From an uncultured Paracoccaceae bacterium (GTDB lineage Bacteria > Pseudomonadota > Alphaproteobacteria > Rhodobacterales > Rhodobacteraceae), in the NCBI GenBank assembly GCA_947496535.1, contig CANMDE010000001.1, positions 310,001 through 374,000 on the forward strand: 64,000 nucleotides of DNA, given 5' to 3'. Every line of letters starts with the position of its first letter. Position 1 is the first letter of the stretch. Under the pieces are notes generated by a model, which saw only the letters and a list, made by a program, of their open reading frames with translations, had not been told where the DNA came from and searched no databases. A program made the translations under genes and the position numbers. Below, one piece after another: positions 16,001 to 25,395 of the stretch.

Positions 16001-16390
16001 ATGAAGTTCTTGAAATTTGGTCTGGTCGCCGCCACGACCCTTTGCTCTGTCAGTCCTCTAAATGCCCATCACTCCTTTGCGCGGTTTGATCTTGAAAATA
16101 TCATTGAAATCACTGGGACTTTAACCGAATTTTCGATCAAAAACCCTCATGTAACCCTCGAATTAGAGACAAGTGATGGCACAACAACATGGCATATTGA
16201 ATCCATGAATCCTCGTCGTTGGGACTATGCGGGTATTCCCCGCGATGTCGCAGAAGTCGGAGAAACCATTACGATCCTCGGATGGCCAGCTATGGACGGA
16301 GCTCCCTCAATGGCGCTTGGAACGATCATCACAGAACGGGGCGAAACGGTTGTGCGGGATCGTATCCGTCAGGGCGAGAGAGAGCGATAA
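16001..16390 (+). CDS. Secreted DUF6152-like protein
   Basis: The ATG at 16001 begins 'MKFLKFGLVAATTLCSVS', a signal peptide cut before His-His-Ser-Phe ('NA/HHSFARFD', near residue 22). The mature part is about 107 residues: 'ENIIEITGTLTEFSIKNPH', 'WHIESMNPRRWDYAGI', 'VGETITILGWPAMDGAPSM'. The start after 'AHHSF' with these beta-strand motifs is typical of a periplasmic family I know as DUF6152; function unknown. The frame is open 64 codons upstream, but only this start gives a signal peptide, with AAGGGAT before it. Confidence 0.8.
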   Translation: MKFLKFGLVAATTLCSVSPLNAHHSFARFDLENIIEITGTLTEFSIKNPHVTLELETSDGTTTWHIESMNPRRWDYAGIPRDVAEVGETITILGWPAMDGAPSMALGTIITERGETVVRDRIRQGERER

Positions 16391-16635
16391 TGCGCGGATA
16401 CACAGTGTTGTTAGCGTCTGAATATCCGAAAAAGAAGTATTACTGAGGCGCTGGGTAACTGGTTGCATAAGGCAGTAGCCATTTGAGTGCACAACCGCAG
16501 CAATAGGCACCTTAACGCAAATTATTGTGAGATTGCTCCCGCCGCAGGACAGAACTCGGCTTTTCTGGTAGGGTATATGCACGTTCTGGATCCCGGACCT
16601 TGGGTCTGTCGAGTATATCGAGAGGAGAAAGCGTC

Positions 16636-17487
16636 GTGGTGAAAACAATCGGAAATCCGTTTTCCTGGGCCGTGCAGGCCTTTGACAAGAGCGCGCATCA
16701 TATCGGCGAAGGGCTGGCCGAGATACCCAATGATGATGCCGAGATAGAGATCAGGGATTTGGAGATATCGGATCTGACCGACGCGTTGCGCAAAGGTGCC
16801 GAGGATTTCGCGGAATTGCGCACTGATGTCATGTTCATCGCGCTGATCTATCCCATCATTGGTGTGGTTCTGACCTGGTTTGCGGTGAACCGCGAGATGT
16901 GGCCGTTATTGTTCCCGCTGATCGCCGGGTTTGCCCTGCTTGGCCCTTTGGCTGCTGTCGGTCTTTATGAGATGAGCCGCCGCCGTGAAAAGGGCCTCAA
17001 GGCCGGTTGGGGTGATGCGTTTGGCGTGATCGGGTCGCCGTCTTTTGTTCCTATTGCGATTCTGGGGGGCTACCTGACGGCCATTTTCATTGCATGGATG
17101 CTTATCGCCTACGCGCTATATGGTGTGACCCTTGGGCCCGAGCCCCCGGTTTCTGCGTGGTCCTTTATCGGTGATGTTCTTTTCACGGCTGCGGGTTGGA
17201 TGATGCTGATTGCGGGGATGGCCATTGGCTTTGTGTTTGCCGTTGTCGTGCTGGCGATCAGTTTGGTGTCTTTTCCGCTGCTGATTGACCGCCACTCAGG
17301 CATTTTGAAGGCCATCACGACGTCGGTAAAGATCACGCGGCAGAGCCCTGTGACGGTGGCTGTTTGGGGTGCGATTGTCGCCGTCTCGTTGGGCCTGGGC
17401 GTTTTGACGCTGTTTGTCGGCCTGATATTTGTTCTGCCGATCCTTGGCCATGCGACCTGGCATCTGTATCGACGGGCGGTTGTCTGA
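16636..17487 (+). CDS. DUF2189-family integral membrane protein
   Basis: 283 residues from GTG 16636, which follows AGAGGAGAAA at good spacing; an upstream ATG at 16600 has no ribosome site. An N-terminal soluble part of about 60 residues ('EIEIRDLEISDLTDALRKG') precedes about six transmembrane helices. 'GPLAAVGLYEMSRRREKG' and 'SLVSFPLLIDRHSG' are the DUF2189 signatures. The function of this family is unknown. The 245 bases upstream hold no recognisable gene; a short inverted repeat TCGA(5)TCGA at about 16608 may be regulatory. Confidence 0.85.
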   Translation: MVKTIGNPFSWAVQAFDKSAHHIGEGLAEIPNDDAEIEIRDLEISDLTDALRKGAEDFAELRTDVMFIALIYPIIGVVLTWFAVNREMWPLLFPLIAGFALLGPLAAVGLYEMSRRREKGLKAGWGDAFGVIGSPSFVPIAILGGYLTAIFIAWMLIAYALYGVTLGPEPPVSAWSFIGDVLFTAAGWMMLIAGMAIGFVFAVVVLAISLVSFPLLIDRHSGILKAITTSVKITRQSPVTVAVWGAIVAVSLGLGVLTLFVGLIFVLPILGHATWHLYRRAVV

Positions 17488-17572
17488 CGCAGCTGCTGTT
17501 TGCGCAGGTGATCATTTTCTCTTAGGTCCGGTTTTGCAATGATGTCTGCATAGGCGGGGCCGCGGAGAGCAC

Positions 17573-18472
17573 ATGAAAATCATCTTTATGGGAACGCCCG
17601 ATTTTTCGGTGCCGGTGCTGGATGCTTTGGTTCAGGCCGGTCACGATATTGTCGCTGTTTACTGCCAGCCGCCACGTCCTGCCGGGCGTGGCAAGAAGGA
17701 TCGGCCCTCGCCGGTGCAGGTCAAGGCAGAAGCATTGGGGTTGCCCGTCCGCCATCCGGTATCTTTGAAAGGCTCGCAAGAGCAGGCGGAGTTTGCTGGT
17801 TTGCAGGCGGATGTCGCGGTCGTCGTGGCCTATGGGTTGATCCTGCCGCAAGCTGTTTTGGATGCACCAAAGCTGGGGTGTTTGAATATCCATGCCTCGC
17901 TATTGCCGCGCTGGCGTGGGGCTGCCCCTATTCACCGTGCGATCATGGCGGGCGATGCGCAGACGGGCGTATGCATTATGCAGATGGAGGCGGGGCTGGA
18001 TACTGGTCCGGTCCTGCTGCGCGAGGCGACGGATATTGGCGCCGAAGAGACGACTGGCGCTTTGCATGATCGCTTGTCGGCCATGGGCGCTGGGCTGGTG
18101 GTTGAGGCGCTGGGACGCCTGCCGGAACTGGCGCCGGACGTGCAGCCCGATGAGGGTGTTACCTATGCCGCCAAGATTGATAAGGCTGAGGCGCGCGTGG
18201 ATTGGTCGCGCTCAGCAGCAGAGGTAGATCGGTTGATCCGGGGGTTGTCCCCCTTTCCCGGTGCGTGGTGTGAGGTTGGCGGGGAGCGGGTGAAGCTGCT
18301 TGGCTCCCGCCTGGTTGACGGGTCCGGTGCGTCGGGGCAGGTTTTGGGCGGCTTCACCATTGCATGTGCTGACGGTGCGGTGGAGATTACGCAGGTCCAG
18401 CGGGCGGGCAAGCGTCCGATGGCGGCGGTGGAGGCTTTGCGAGGTTTGGAATTGGGGGAGACACTGACATGA
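17573..18472 (+). CDS. fmt: Methionyl-tRNA formyltransferase
   Basis: A 299-residue protein beginning '[19 protein letters not shown]'. The active site includes '[20 protein letters not shown]' (Asn and His of the formyl-transfer triad) and '[10 protein letters not shown]' (Asp). The C-terminal OB-like domain covers about 205-299. It formylates initiator methionyl-tRNA from 10-formyl-THF, the step that makes deformylases necessary. It overlaps the aldo/keto reductase start by four bases. fmt is usually adjacent to def; here two unrelated membrane/secreted genes lie between. Confidence 0.96.
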   Translation: MKIIFMGTPDFSVPVLDALVQAGHDIVAVYCQPPRPAGRGKKDRPSPVQVKAEALGLPVRHPVSLKGSQEQAEFAGLQADVAVVVAYGLILPQAVLDAPKLGCLNIHASLLPRWRGAAPIHRAIMAGDAQTGVCIMQMEAGLDTGPVLLREATDIGAEETTGALHDRLSAMGAGLVVEALGRLPELAPDVQPDEGVTYAAKIDKAEARVDWSRSAAEVDRLIRGLSPFPGAWCEVGGERVKLLGSRLVDGSGASGQVLGGFTIACADGAVEITQVQRAGKRPMAAVEALRGLELGETLT

Positions 18473-19272
18473 TACCGACAATTGGATATGGCACCTGGAA
18501 CCGTCCCGGTGACGAGGGTTATCAGGGAACGCTTACTGCGCTTGAGGCGGGGTATCGTCATCTGGATTGTGCCGAAGGTTACGAAAACGAAGAATTTGTA
18601 GGCCGGGCGATTGCCGATTTTGCCCTGCCGCGCGACCAGCTTTGGGTAACGACCAAGGTTGCGCCGGAAAATTTTGGCCCCGGACAGGTGCGCCCGCATG
18701 TCGAAGCGTCGCTTGAGAAGCTGGGGGTGGGACCGGTGGACCTGCTCCTGCTGCATTATCCGTCGATCAAGGATGAGTATGAGATCGAGGATTACATGGC
18801 GCAGCTTGCCGCCGTTTATGATGCGGGTCTGTGCCGCCATATCGGGGTGTCGAATTTCACGAAACCTTATATGGACAAGGCTTTGGACCTGCTGGGTGAT
18901 CGTCCCATTCTGACCAATCAGGTGGAGCTGCATGTCTATCTGCATAACGCGCCCATCGTTGATTATTGCAATGCCAAGGGTATCCGGTTGACGGCCTATT
19001 CGCCGCTTGCCCGCGGTGCTGTGTGCGATGATCCGGTGTTGATACGGATCGGGGACGCGCTGGGTGCCACATCCTCGCAAATCGCGCTCGCCTGGTTGGT
19101 GGCGAAGGGGCATGTTGTCATTCCATCATCTGGCAACCCGCAACGGATCAAGGAAAATCTGGCTGCCGGTGATCTGGTCCTGACCGCAGAACAGATTGCC
19201 GAGATTGACGGGTTGGATCGCGATATGCGTCTCGTCAATGGTCCGTGGTGCCCGGTCTGGGATGCCGCATAA
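18469..19272 (+). CDS. Aldo/keto reductase, monomeric type
   Basis: A 267-residue (beta/alpha)8 NADPH-dependent reductase. Motifs: '[20 protein letters not shown]' (catalytic Asp and Tyr), '[13 protein letters not shown]' (Lys), '[18 protein letters not shown]' (His), '[14 protein letters not shown]', 'AYSPLARG' and '[16 protein letters not shown]' (cofactor phosphate). All four catalytic residues are present. The shape fits 2,5-diketo-gluconate reductase-like AKRs; the substrate is not predictable. Translationally coupled to fmt. Confidence 0.92.
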   Translation: MIPTIGYGTWNRPGDEGYQGTLTALEAGYRHLDCAEGYENEEFVGRAIADFALPRDQLWVTTKVAPENFGPGQVRPHVEASLEKLGVGPVDLLLLHYPSIKDEYEIEDYMAQLAAVYDAGLCRHIGVSNFTKPYMDKALDLLGDRPILTNQVELHVYLHNAPIVDYCNAKGIRLTAYSPLARGAVCDDPVLIRIGDALGATSSQIALAWLVAKGHVVIPSSGNPQRIKENLAAGDLVLTAEQIAEIDGLDRDMRLVNGPWCPVWDAA

Positions 19273-19379
19273 ACGTTGATCTAACCCGGTGGCTGCGCTA
19301 ACTCTTGCCGATGGCGATATCGTCGCCGTCTTTAGCCCCAATCGTCCTGACCGCCGGGACCGCCTTACGAGAGCATGAT

Positions 19380-20585
19380 ATGACCGAACGCCCGCAGTTC
19401 TTCCGTTTTCACCAAGGGGCGGAGGTATTGCCGTTCGCGCCGGAAGAGTACGAGGCGCGCTTGGCCGGGCTGCGTCAGATGATGGATCGTGTGGGCGTGG
19501 CCGCGGTTGTGATGACCTCGATGCACAACATCGCTTACTATTCCGGATTTCTTTACTGCGCTTTCGGGCGGCCTTACGGGTTGGTGGTCACAGCAACCGA
19601 TAACGTCACGATCAGCGCGGGTATTGATGCCGCCCAGCCTTGGCGGCGCTGTTATGGTGACAACATCACCTATACCGATTGGGAGCGGAACAATTTCTGG
19701 CGGGCCGTCCGGTCCGTTGCCGGGATTGGCAAGCCGATTGGTTATGAGGCGGATCATTTGTCCGTCACCCAAAGTGGGACGCTGCGCCATTATCTGCACC
19801 CGACCAATCTGATGGATATCTCGGAAGAGACAATGCGCCAGCGGATGAATAAATCTGCCGCTGAACTGGATCTGATCCGCGCCGGTGCCGCTGTAGCGGA
19901 TGTAGGCGGCTATGCCATTCGCGACGCGATCAAGCCGGGCGTGCGCGAGATTGATGTCGCCATGGCGGGCCGCGACGCGATGGAGTTGGAGATTGCCAAG
20001 CGGTTTCCCGATGCCGAATACCGCGACACATGGGTCTGGTTTCAGTCGGGTATCAATACCGACGGTGCCCATAACCCTGTGACCAGCCGCGTGCTGGAGC
20101 GGGGGGATATCCTGTCGCTGAATACTTTCCCGATGATCAGCGGGTATTACACGGCGCTGGAACGGACGTTGTTTGTGGGTGAGGTGGACGATGCCTCGCG
20201 CAAGGTATGGGAGGCGAATGTCGCGGCGCATGAATATGGTATGTCGCTGTTGAAGCCGGGCGCGACTTGCGCGGAAGTGACCGAAAAGATCAACGCCTTC
20301 TTCACCGAACGTGATCTGCTGCAGTATCGCACGTTCGGTTATGGCCATTCCTTTGGGGTGTTGTCGCATTACTATGGCCGCGAGGCCGGGCTGGAACTGC
20401 GCGAGGATGTGGACACGATGCTGGAACCCGGCATGGTGATTTCCATGGAACCGATGCTGACAATCCCAGAGGGTCAACTGGGGGCAGGGGGATATCGGGA
20501 GCATGATATTCTGTTCATCACCGAAGACGGCAATGAGAATGTGACGGGGTTCCCGTATGGGCCTGAGCATAACGTCGTCGGTTAA
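19380..20585 (+). CDS. Creatinase (creatine amidinohydrolase)
   Basis: 401 residues from ATG 19380, of the pita-bread M24 fold. It follows Pseudomonas creatinase closely: 'SMHNIAYYSGFLYCAFGRPYG'-type region near 47-67, 'WFQSGINTDGAHNPV' with His231 (the catalytic His232 position), 'GYYTALERTLF' with Glu261, 'LLQYRTFGYGHSFG', 'SHYYGREAGLELREDVDT', 'VISMEPML'. Unlike M24 peptidases it needs no metal; it hydrolyses creatine to sarcosine and urea. No sarcosine oxidase or creatininase gene is nearby. Upstream start codons in frame lack support. Confidence 0.9.
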   Translation: MTERPQFFRFHQGAEVLPFAPEEYEARLAGLRQMMDRVGVAAVVMTSMHNIAYYSGFLYCAFGRPYGLVVTATDNVTISAGIDAAQPWRRCYGDNITYTDWERNNFWRAVRSVAGIGKPIGYEADHLSVTQSGTLRHYLHPTNLMDISEETMRQRMNKSAAELDLIRAGAAVADVGGYAIRDAIKPGVREIDVAMAGRDAMELEIAKRFPDAEYRDTWVWFQSGINTDGAHNPVTSRVLERGDILSLNTFPMISGYYTALERTLFVGEVDDASRKVWEANVAAHEYGMSLLKPGATCAEVTEKINAFFTERDLLQYRTFGYGHSFGVLSHYYGREAGLELREDVDTMLEPGMVISMEPMLTIPEGQLGAGGYREHDILFITEDGNENVTGFPYGPEHNVVG

Positions 20586-20587
20586 AT

Positions 20588-21115
20588 CTAGACGCTGAAG
20601 TCGATAACGCCAAACATCAGGATCAAGGCCGCGCAGGCCGACCAGAACATCAGGCAGAAACGTCCGAAACGGAGCCATTTGTTGGGCGTACCTGCGATGA
20701 TGAGGCAGGAGATCGGGTACCATGCGAGGCTGATCAAGCTGAGAACACCGAATTGGATAATGATTTCGCCCAAGGACAAATAGGGAAAAAACATCAATAT
20801 CATGGGGCCAACGACAAGCGGCATCCAATCCATGACTACCAACGGTGTAAAAAAAGCGAGTGAGGCTGCACCGATGATGCGGCCCTTGTTAGGTAGGAAG
20901 ATTCTTCGATACCTTTTACGGTTTTCAAGAAACAACATGACGATGGTGGACAGGCCATGCGCGAAAAGCATCGTTATTGGAACGGCTTCTCGCCAGTTGG
21001 CGACAAAGAGCGGGTTGCTCCCGCCCATGGATATAAGTGGTTGCCAGATGCTGTAAGGCATCATGATTATTGCTGTAAGTATGGCCGTAAAAAGCAATTT
21101 GACTTTAATGTGCAT
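20588..21115 (-). CDS. Hypothetical membrane protein, about 175 residues
   Basis: Five hydrophobic segments are visible: 'LLFTAILTAIIMMPYSI', 'VPITMLFAHGLSTIVMLFL', 'IIGAASLAFFTPLVVMDW', 'VVGPMILMFFPYLSLGEIII' and 'FCLMFWSACAALILMF'. No family recognised. The start may be ATG 21115 (GGAA upstream) or ATG 21139. The pattern 'WYPISCLIIAGTPNKW' resembles 'WAPIMLLSVAGLPRKW' in the small membrane protein at 29765, hinting at a shared family. The base composition is more AT-rich than its neighbours. It is convergent with creatinase, two bases apart. Confidence 0.7.
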   Translation of the reverse strand: MHIKVKLLFTAILTAIIMMPYSIWQPLISMGGSNPLFVANWREAVPITMLFAHGLSTIVMLFLENRKRYRRIFLPNKGRIIGAASLAFFTPLVVMDWMPLVVGPMILMFFPYLSLGEIIIQFGVLSLISLAWYPISCLIIAGTPNKWLRFGRFCLMFWSACAALILMFGVIDFSV

Positions 21116-21193
21116 ATCAATTCCGTGAACTATGTTCATTTTCTAATGCCATCTCCCCTGTCGTGCAAGCCTAACATCAAACACAGTGTCGAC

Positions 21194-22450
21194 ATGCCCC
21201 ACAGAGACCGTATGGTCGGCCCTGCAACTTATGGGCATTTCATGACTGCACGCCGCTATAGCCGGAACTTTCTGACGGCCTTGACGATCTATGCGGCCTA
21301 CGCGGCCGTGCAGGATATGCTGTCCTTTGCACTGCCGCTGCTGGCCTTTGAATTGCGGGGCGACGGGCTTGGGCTTTCGTTGATCAAGGGCGCTGCGTTC
21401 ATTCCGAATATTCTGTTCGCTGTCTTCGTCGGTGTGATCAATGATCGGATACGGAAGGCTACCGGGTTTCGGTTCTACTCGGGCCTATTGGCCTTTGGCT
21501 GTCTGGTATTGCTCGCCTCATTGACCCAAGGGCTCGTGTCGGTGCCGGGGCTGATGGTCTTCATGGTTATCTTCAATGCTGTCGGCTACGCATTGGGCAA
21601 CGCGCAACTGACCCTGATCCGATTGACTGTGCCGCACGAGCGTTTGTCCCATGCTACTTCGCTGTCCAGCGCGGTCCATTCCGTCATCACAACAATTGGT
21701 CCGGCGGTCGGTGGTTTTGCCTTGTTGCAGCTTGGGTATGTTGGGCTGGTGGCGGCAGTTAGTCTGGTTATGGTGTGCGCCTTTGTCGCCTCTTTCTGGG
21801 TCCAGCCGGACGAAGAGGTCAGCTACGGTAACGGGTTTTGGGCGTCGTTGTCTGAGGGTTGGCAGGTCTTTGCGGCGAACCGTGAGCTGATGATGATGAC
21901 CGTCGTCATCGTGTTGACCAATGCGGCGGCAGGGGCCTTTGATGTGGCGCTGATCCTGAAACTGAAGACTGACGTGTTAGCCAATGCGTTTGAGATCGGC
22001 ATTGTATTGGCGTTTGCGGGTATGGGGGCTGTGGTTGCTTCGGCCTTTGCACCTATGCTGCGGCAACACCTTGGCTATCGGGCTGCATTTTTCTGGCCGA
22101 TCTGGGTTCTGGCTGGTCTGTGTGCGCTGACGGCCTTTGTGGACAGTTTCGCGTTGCTTTGCGTGATCAGCTTTTGCGAGGGGGGCACGGCGTTGTTCTT
22201 TGCGATCGGCGTTTGGTCTTACCGGCAGGAAAGCGTGGAGGCCGCACATATGGGACGCGTGGCTGGCATCACCGGGGCGATCTTCAAGATCGGGATGCCG
22301 CCGGTCATCATATTGGCGGGGGTGATCTCGGACACGCATAGCGTCGCGCTGGTCCTGGGTATGGCCGCCGCAATCAACGTCGCGGCGGCCCTATTTCTGG
22401 TCTGGGTTGCGGGTTGGGGCTGGCCCCGCCCTGCGCGTCCTTATGCGTAA
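21194..22450 (+). CDS. Major facilitator superfamily transporter
   Basis: About 418 residues with 12 hydrophobic segments in two halves. 'DMLSFALPLLAFELRGDGLGLSLIKG' and 'GVINDRIRKATGFR' (the loop 2-3 D-R-x-x-R type motif) suit the MFS_1 fold, close to drug or macrolide efflux proteins of the MefA type. Direction and substrate are unknown. Start uncertain: ATG 21194, 21212 or 21242; none has a strong ribosome site. The 3' end overlaps the convergent membrane-protein gene by ten bases. Confidence 0.85.
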   Translation: MPHRDRMVGPATYGHFMTARRYSRNFLTALTIYAAYAAVQDMLSFALPLLAFELRGDGLGLSLIKGAAFIPNILFAVFVGVINDRIRKATGFRFYSGLLAFGCLVLLASLTQGLVSVPGLMVFMVIFNAVGYALGNAQLTLIRLTVPHERLSHATSLSSAVHSVITTIGPAVGGFALLQLGYVGLVAAVSLVMVCAFVASFWVQPDEEVSYGNGFWASLSEGWQVFAANRELMMMTVVIVLTNAAAGAFDVALILKLKTDVLANAFEIGIVLAFAGMGAVVASAFAPMLRQHLGYRAAFFWPIWVLAGLCALTAFVDSFALLCVISFCEGGTALFFAIGVWSYRQESVEAAHMGRVAGITGAIFKIGMPPVIILAGVISDTHSVALVLGMAAAINVAAALFLVWVAGWGWPRPARPYA

Positions 22451-22926
22451 GCGGCTTGCTCGCCCGCTGGCTTCCTAACGATTCCCTGCGCTTCCATCAC
22501 CCATGCGGCGACCACGGCGAAGAGGACGTGGCCTGTGAGTGCGACCCATGTGATTCCGGTGAAGCCGAGGAATGGCGGGTTGCCTGCTACTAGATGTGCC
22601 ATGACGTAAAGGGCAAAGACCCAGAGGACGACGCCGTAGACGATTGAGGTCAGAATCCATGGCAGGGTAGGCATGATGCGCAATTGGATTGGACGGGCAA
22701 CCCAGAGGTAGCCCAGTGTATAGACGAAAAGGCCGGTGATGGTGTGAAGCAGGTAGGCCGCGCCCGATGGGTTGGCTCCGAAAATCTTGTTCAGTGTCTG
22801 ACCGGCGAGCGGTACAGGTGCCAGTTTGGCATGGCCCAGAAGTGGGCTAAGCCCTTGGCCATACGCATCAAAAGCGATTGTGGCGAGCGCGCCTGCGGCG
22901 ATGACGGTGTAGAATGTATGTTTCAT
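22441..22926 (-). CDS. Four-helix integral membrane protein of unknown function
   Basis: A 161-residue protein with four hydrophobic segments, the first doubling as a signal anchor ('MKHTFYTVIAAGALATIAFD'). 'YLLHTITGLFVYTLGYLWVARPI' and 'LVAGNPPFLGFTGITWVALTGHVLF' are the most distinctive stretches; conserved histidines in helices 2 and 4 could bind heme or metal, which is speculation. An AGGGGA ribosome site precedes the ATG. I cannot name the family with confidence. Confidence 0.75.
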   Translation of the reverse strand: MKHTFYTVIAAGALATIAFDAYGQGLSPLLGHAKLAPVPLAGQTLNKIFGANPSGAAYLLHTITGLFVYTLGYLWVARPIQLRIMPTLPWILTSIVYGVVLWVFALYVMAHLVAGNPPFLGFTGITWVALTGHVLFAVVAAWVMEAQGIVRKPAGEQAAYA

Positions 22927-23271
22927 GATGTGGTGTCCCCTAGTGATACAAAACGTTGAACTGGTCTTGTGTATGCCGCGCCGAATGGGCCTTGTGCAGC
23001 CGTCTCACGCCAAGGTGACGCAGGCGGGGTCGCCTGAAATATCGTCTGAAACAAAAGCCGCGGGACGGTGATATCGCCGTGATCAGGGTTTCAAGCTGTA
23101 ACAAAATGAACCGTATCTGGACGGCCCCAACCGGCGGCGTTTTGCCCATGAATGTCGCTCTGGCACCTGTGTGACACGTTTTGAAACACAAATGCGTGGG
23201 ATAGGGCCGATGGCATTTTGCCCTTCCTGCCCAAAGTGTTATGAGATGAGTCGATTATCTGGGGTACTACC
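22927..23271. other. 345-base intergenic region
   Basis: Separates two divergently transcribed genes, so it should hold both promoters. The only structure I see is the near-palindrome ACGGTGATATCGCCGT at about 23065-23080. Open frames here look like noise, with no ribosome site or family match. Confidence 0.4.
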
Positions 23272-24084
23272 ATGGAATACGACAATAAATTCACCCGCCG
23301 GTCTTTTGCTGCCATGATGCTGGGAACTGCGGCTGCCTGCGGCCCGCCTGTGCCGGTTAGTGATCCTTTTGCGCCCGATGTTTCGCGGGCTATTCAGCCG
23401 ACTGAGGATTTCATTGACGGGTATGGCCCGCTTTCCGACGCGGGGTATAATCTGCCGGGTATCCCGTCGAAGTATCTGCTAGGTGTCAATCGGCGGATGA
23501 GCGGCATTTATAATGGTGAGGCTGGCCCCAATACGATCGACGTCGATCCATATGCCAAGTTCCTTTACCATGTGAAAGGCGATGGCACGACCACACGCTA
23601 TCCGGTGGGTGTCGGTCGCGCAGGTCGGTCCATCAACGGATCAGCGACGATCCGGCAGAAAAAGATGTGGCCCGGCTGGACGCCCACGGCCAACATGTTG
23701 CGGACCGAGCCAGAGGTTTATGGGGACTTCCGCTCCGGTATCCCTGGTGGTTTGCGCAGCCCGCTTGGCGCGCGCGCCTTGTATCTGTACCGCGGAAGCC
23801 GGGATACCTATTACCGTATTCACGGCACCAATGATCTTGAATCCATCGGGAATTCAGGGTCTGCGGGCTGTATCCGCATGTTCAATCAGGACGCGATCCA
23901 CCTGTATAATCAGATCTCGGTGCCGATGCAGGTGTTTATCCGGTCGCGCGAAGAATCGTTGCGGGTTGATCCGGAAAACTATGGGCGCGGGATTGAGCTT
24001 CCTGCCAAAATCCTCTCGCGCGAGGAGTTGTTGGGTCCTGATGTGGTGGCCAATGATCGGCCCCCTGATTTTAGCTCAATCTGA
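23272..24084 (+). CDS. L,D-transpeptidase (YkuD domain), exported
   Basis: A 270-residue protein. The N-terminus 'TRRSFAAMMLGTAAACG' looks like a Tat signal with a possible lipobox at Cys23. The YkuD domain (about 90-225) includes 'AKFLYHV', 'YPVGVGRAG', 'RIHGTNDLESIGNSGSAGCIRM' with His184 and catalytic Cys200. Such enzymes cross-link peptidoglycan 3-3 or attach proteins to it in the periplasm and bind carbapenems. A terminator-like hairpin follows. Confidence 0.92.
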   Translation: MEYDNKFTRRSFAAMMLGTAAACGPPVPVSDPFAPDVSRAIQPTEDFIDGYGPLSDAGYNLPGIPSKYLLGVNRRMSGIYNGEAGPNTIDVDPYAKFLYHVKGDGTTTRYPVGVGRAGRSINGSATIRQKKMWPGWTPTANMLRTEPEVYGDFRSGIPGGLRSPLGARALYLYRGSRDTYYRIHGTNDLESIGNSGSAGCIRMFNQDAIHLYNQISVPMQVFIRSREESLRVDPENYGRGIELPAKILSREELLGPDVVANDRPPDFSSI

Positions 24085-24114
24085 GACCTTTTTTTCGCCT
24101 CTTTGTAGAGTAAG

Positions 24115-24139
24115 ATTGCCGCAACGTTGTTGCGGCAAT
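24115..24139 (+). terminator. Terminator after the L,D-transpeptidase gene
   Basis: ATTGCCGCAAC and GTTGCGGCAAT form an 11-bp perfect stem around GTT, followed by TTCC. The strong stem and short T-run suggest an intrinsic or bidirectional terminator, separating this gene from the cluster starting at 24215. Confidence 0.7.
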
Positions 24140-24214
24140 TTCCGTTCTGGGATTTGAAAACTGGGATGGTAGTGCTTAGCTAATTGTTAACACACAAGAA
24201 ATGAGGGACGATTT

Positions 24215-25297
24215 ATGGCTAATTTTGAGACGCAGATTAAGGAATCACAGGCCCAGGTGGCCGAAGCGCAGAGCAAGATCTCAGAATTAACCGGCAGGAT
24301 CGAAACGGCCCGGACGAAAATGGCAGAAGGAACCGATATTTCGGTCGATATTGAAAATGCCAGTCTGGAAGACGTTCACGCCCATACCGAATTGATGAAT
24401 GCCAATATCGCCGAGTTGATTATGGGGCTCGACGATGTGACGTCTGCGTTCTCAAAAGACTTTGATGAGATGCGTTCCAAGACCGGAATGGAGAGCCTTA
24501 TTGGCTTTTTCAACAAGGCCAAGGCCGACAGCATGCGGCAGGAGCGTATTCGTACCGCATCGGTTGATGACAAGTTGCAGGATCTGATCGGGAAGTCTGA
24601 CGTGATCATGAAGCTGCTGGAAGGTCAGTTGGCTGTGCTGAATGAACAGAAGGTCAGCGTCGAGAAGAACCTTGCCGGGACGCTGGAAGAACGCGAGGCG
24701 ACGGTGGGTGAACTGGAGACATTGCGCGCCGGTATTTTGGGAATGGACCCGAAGATTATTGAGCTTGAGGGCAAGATTTCCGTCGAACAGGATGCCGCTG
24801 CCCGGACCAAGCTGGAGACCGAATTGCAGGCCTTGAATGGTCAGTACAACGAGATGATCCAGAACGAGCAGGTGCAATTGGCCAAGTCGCAGACGCTGGA
24901 GCGCTATATCGAAAAGGGCAAGACCTGGACCGATTCATTGCAGAACCAGGCGGCGACGCAGATGGTGCTGATCAACAAGTTGCAGACAGACACCAAGCAG
25001 CGGGTTGTTTTGTATGACGCGCTGTCGAAGTCGTTGAAGACGGCCCAGCAGCAGGACGTCGCACACCAGATCAACGAAATCGGCGTGCAGACGGACCAAG
25101 AGGCACAAACCGCCATGGCTGCGATTGGCTCTGCCACGAATGCCCGGATGGCTGATATGCTGGAAGCCCACGAGGATCACATGGTCTTTGCCCGCGAAGT
25201 GCTGGAGCAGAAGGCGAAAGCGGATGAGCGGTTTATCAGGCGGTTCCAGGAGATCGTTGAGAAGCATGATAGCAATGCGTATGGGGCTGAGTCTTGA
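24215..25297 (+). CDS. Coiled-coil protein, remotely TelA-like; first gene of unknown cluster
   Basis: A 360-residue, highly helical protein with no signal peptide or membrane segment. Heptad-like charged/hydrophobic repeats run from residue 1 to about 45 and from about 110 to 245 ('LAVLNEQKVSVEKNLAGTLE', 'ATVGELETLRAGILGMDPK'). The C-terminal third ('QTLERYIEKGKTWTDSLQNQ') recalls the TelA / toxic-anion-resistance fold, but this is an impression, not a motif match. ATG 24215 follows ATGAGGGACG. It leads a co-directional run of about eleven genes to 32989, and a structural or scaffold role for the membrane proteins downstream is inferred. Confidence 0.75.
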   Translation: MANFETQIKESQAQVAEAQSKISELTGRIETARTKMAEGTDISVDIENASLEDVHAHTELMNANIAELIMGLDDVTSAFSKDFDEMRSKTGMESLIGFFNKAKADSMRQERIRTASVDDKLQDLIGKSDVIMKLLEGQLAVLNEQKVSVEKNLAGTLEEREATVGELETLRAGILGMDPKIIELEGKISVEQDAAARTKLETELQALNGQYNEMIQNEQVQLAKSQTLERYIEKGKTWTDSLQNQAATQMVLINKLQTDTKQRVVLYDALSKSLKTAQQQDVAHQINEIGVQTDQEAQTAMAAIGSATNARMADMLEAHEDHMVFAREVLEQKAKADERFIRRFQEIVEKHDSNAYGAES

Positions 25298-25303
25298 GGA
25301 TTA

Positions 25304-25373
25304 CCCGTCCCGGACTTGTTCCGGGGCTTCTACCTGCTTTTGATCAAGAGGTCCCGGGTCAAGCGCGGGACGG
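25304..25373. repeat. REP-like inverted pair in the unknown cluster
   Basis: CCCGTCCCGGACTTG at 25304 and GGTCCCGGGTCAAGC, ending CGGGACGG, at 25350-25373 are similar units in opposite orientation, each itself palindromic. A related unit lies at 29733-29757. Confidence 0.75.
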
Positions 25374-25395
25374 CAACAGCGATGGCTGAAAAACT

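Noticed and set aside
19365..20828. 487-codon open frame on the minus strand
   Set aside because: It lies antisense to creatinase, has no ribosome site or family features, and is rich in Arg, His and Gln as expected of the shadow of a GC-rich gene.
22940..23191. 83-codon minus-strand frame in the gap before the L,D-transpeptidase gene
   Set aside because: Composition is random-looking, with no ribosome site and no signal or domain.
24215..25297. Reading the coiled-coil gene as a firm TelA tellurite-resistance gene
   Set aside because: Only general helical similarity is visible; no tellurite partner genes (TerB/C/D/Z) occur nearby.
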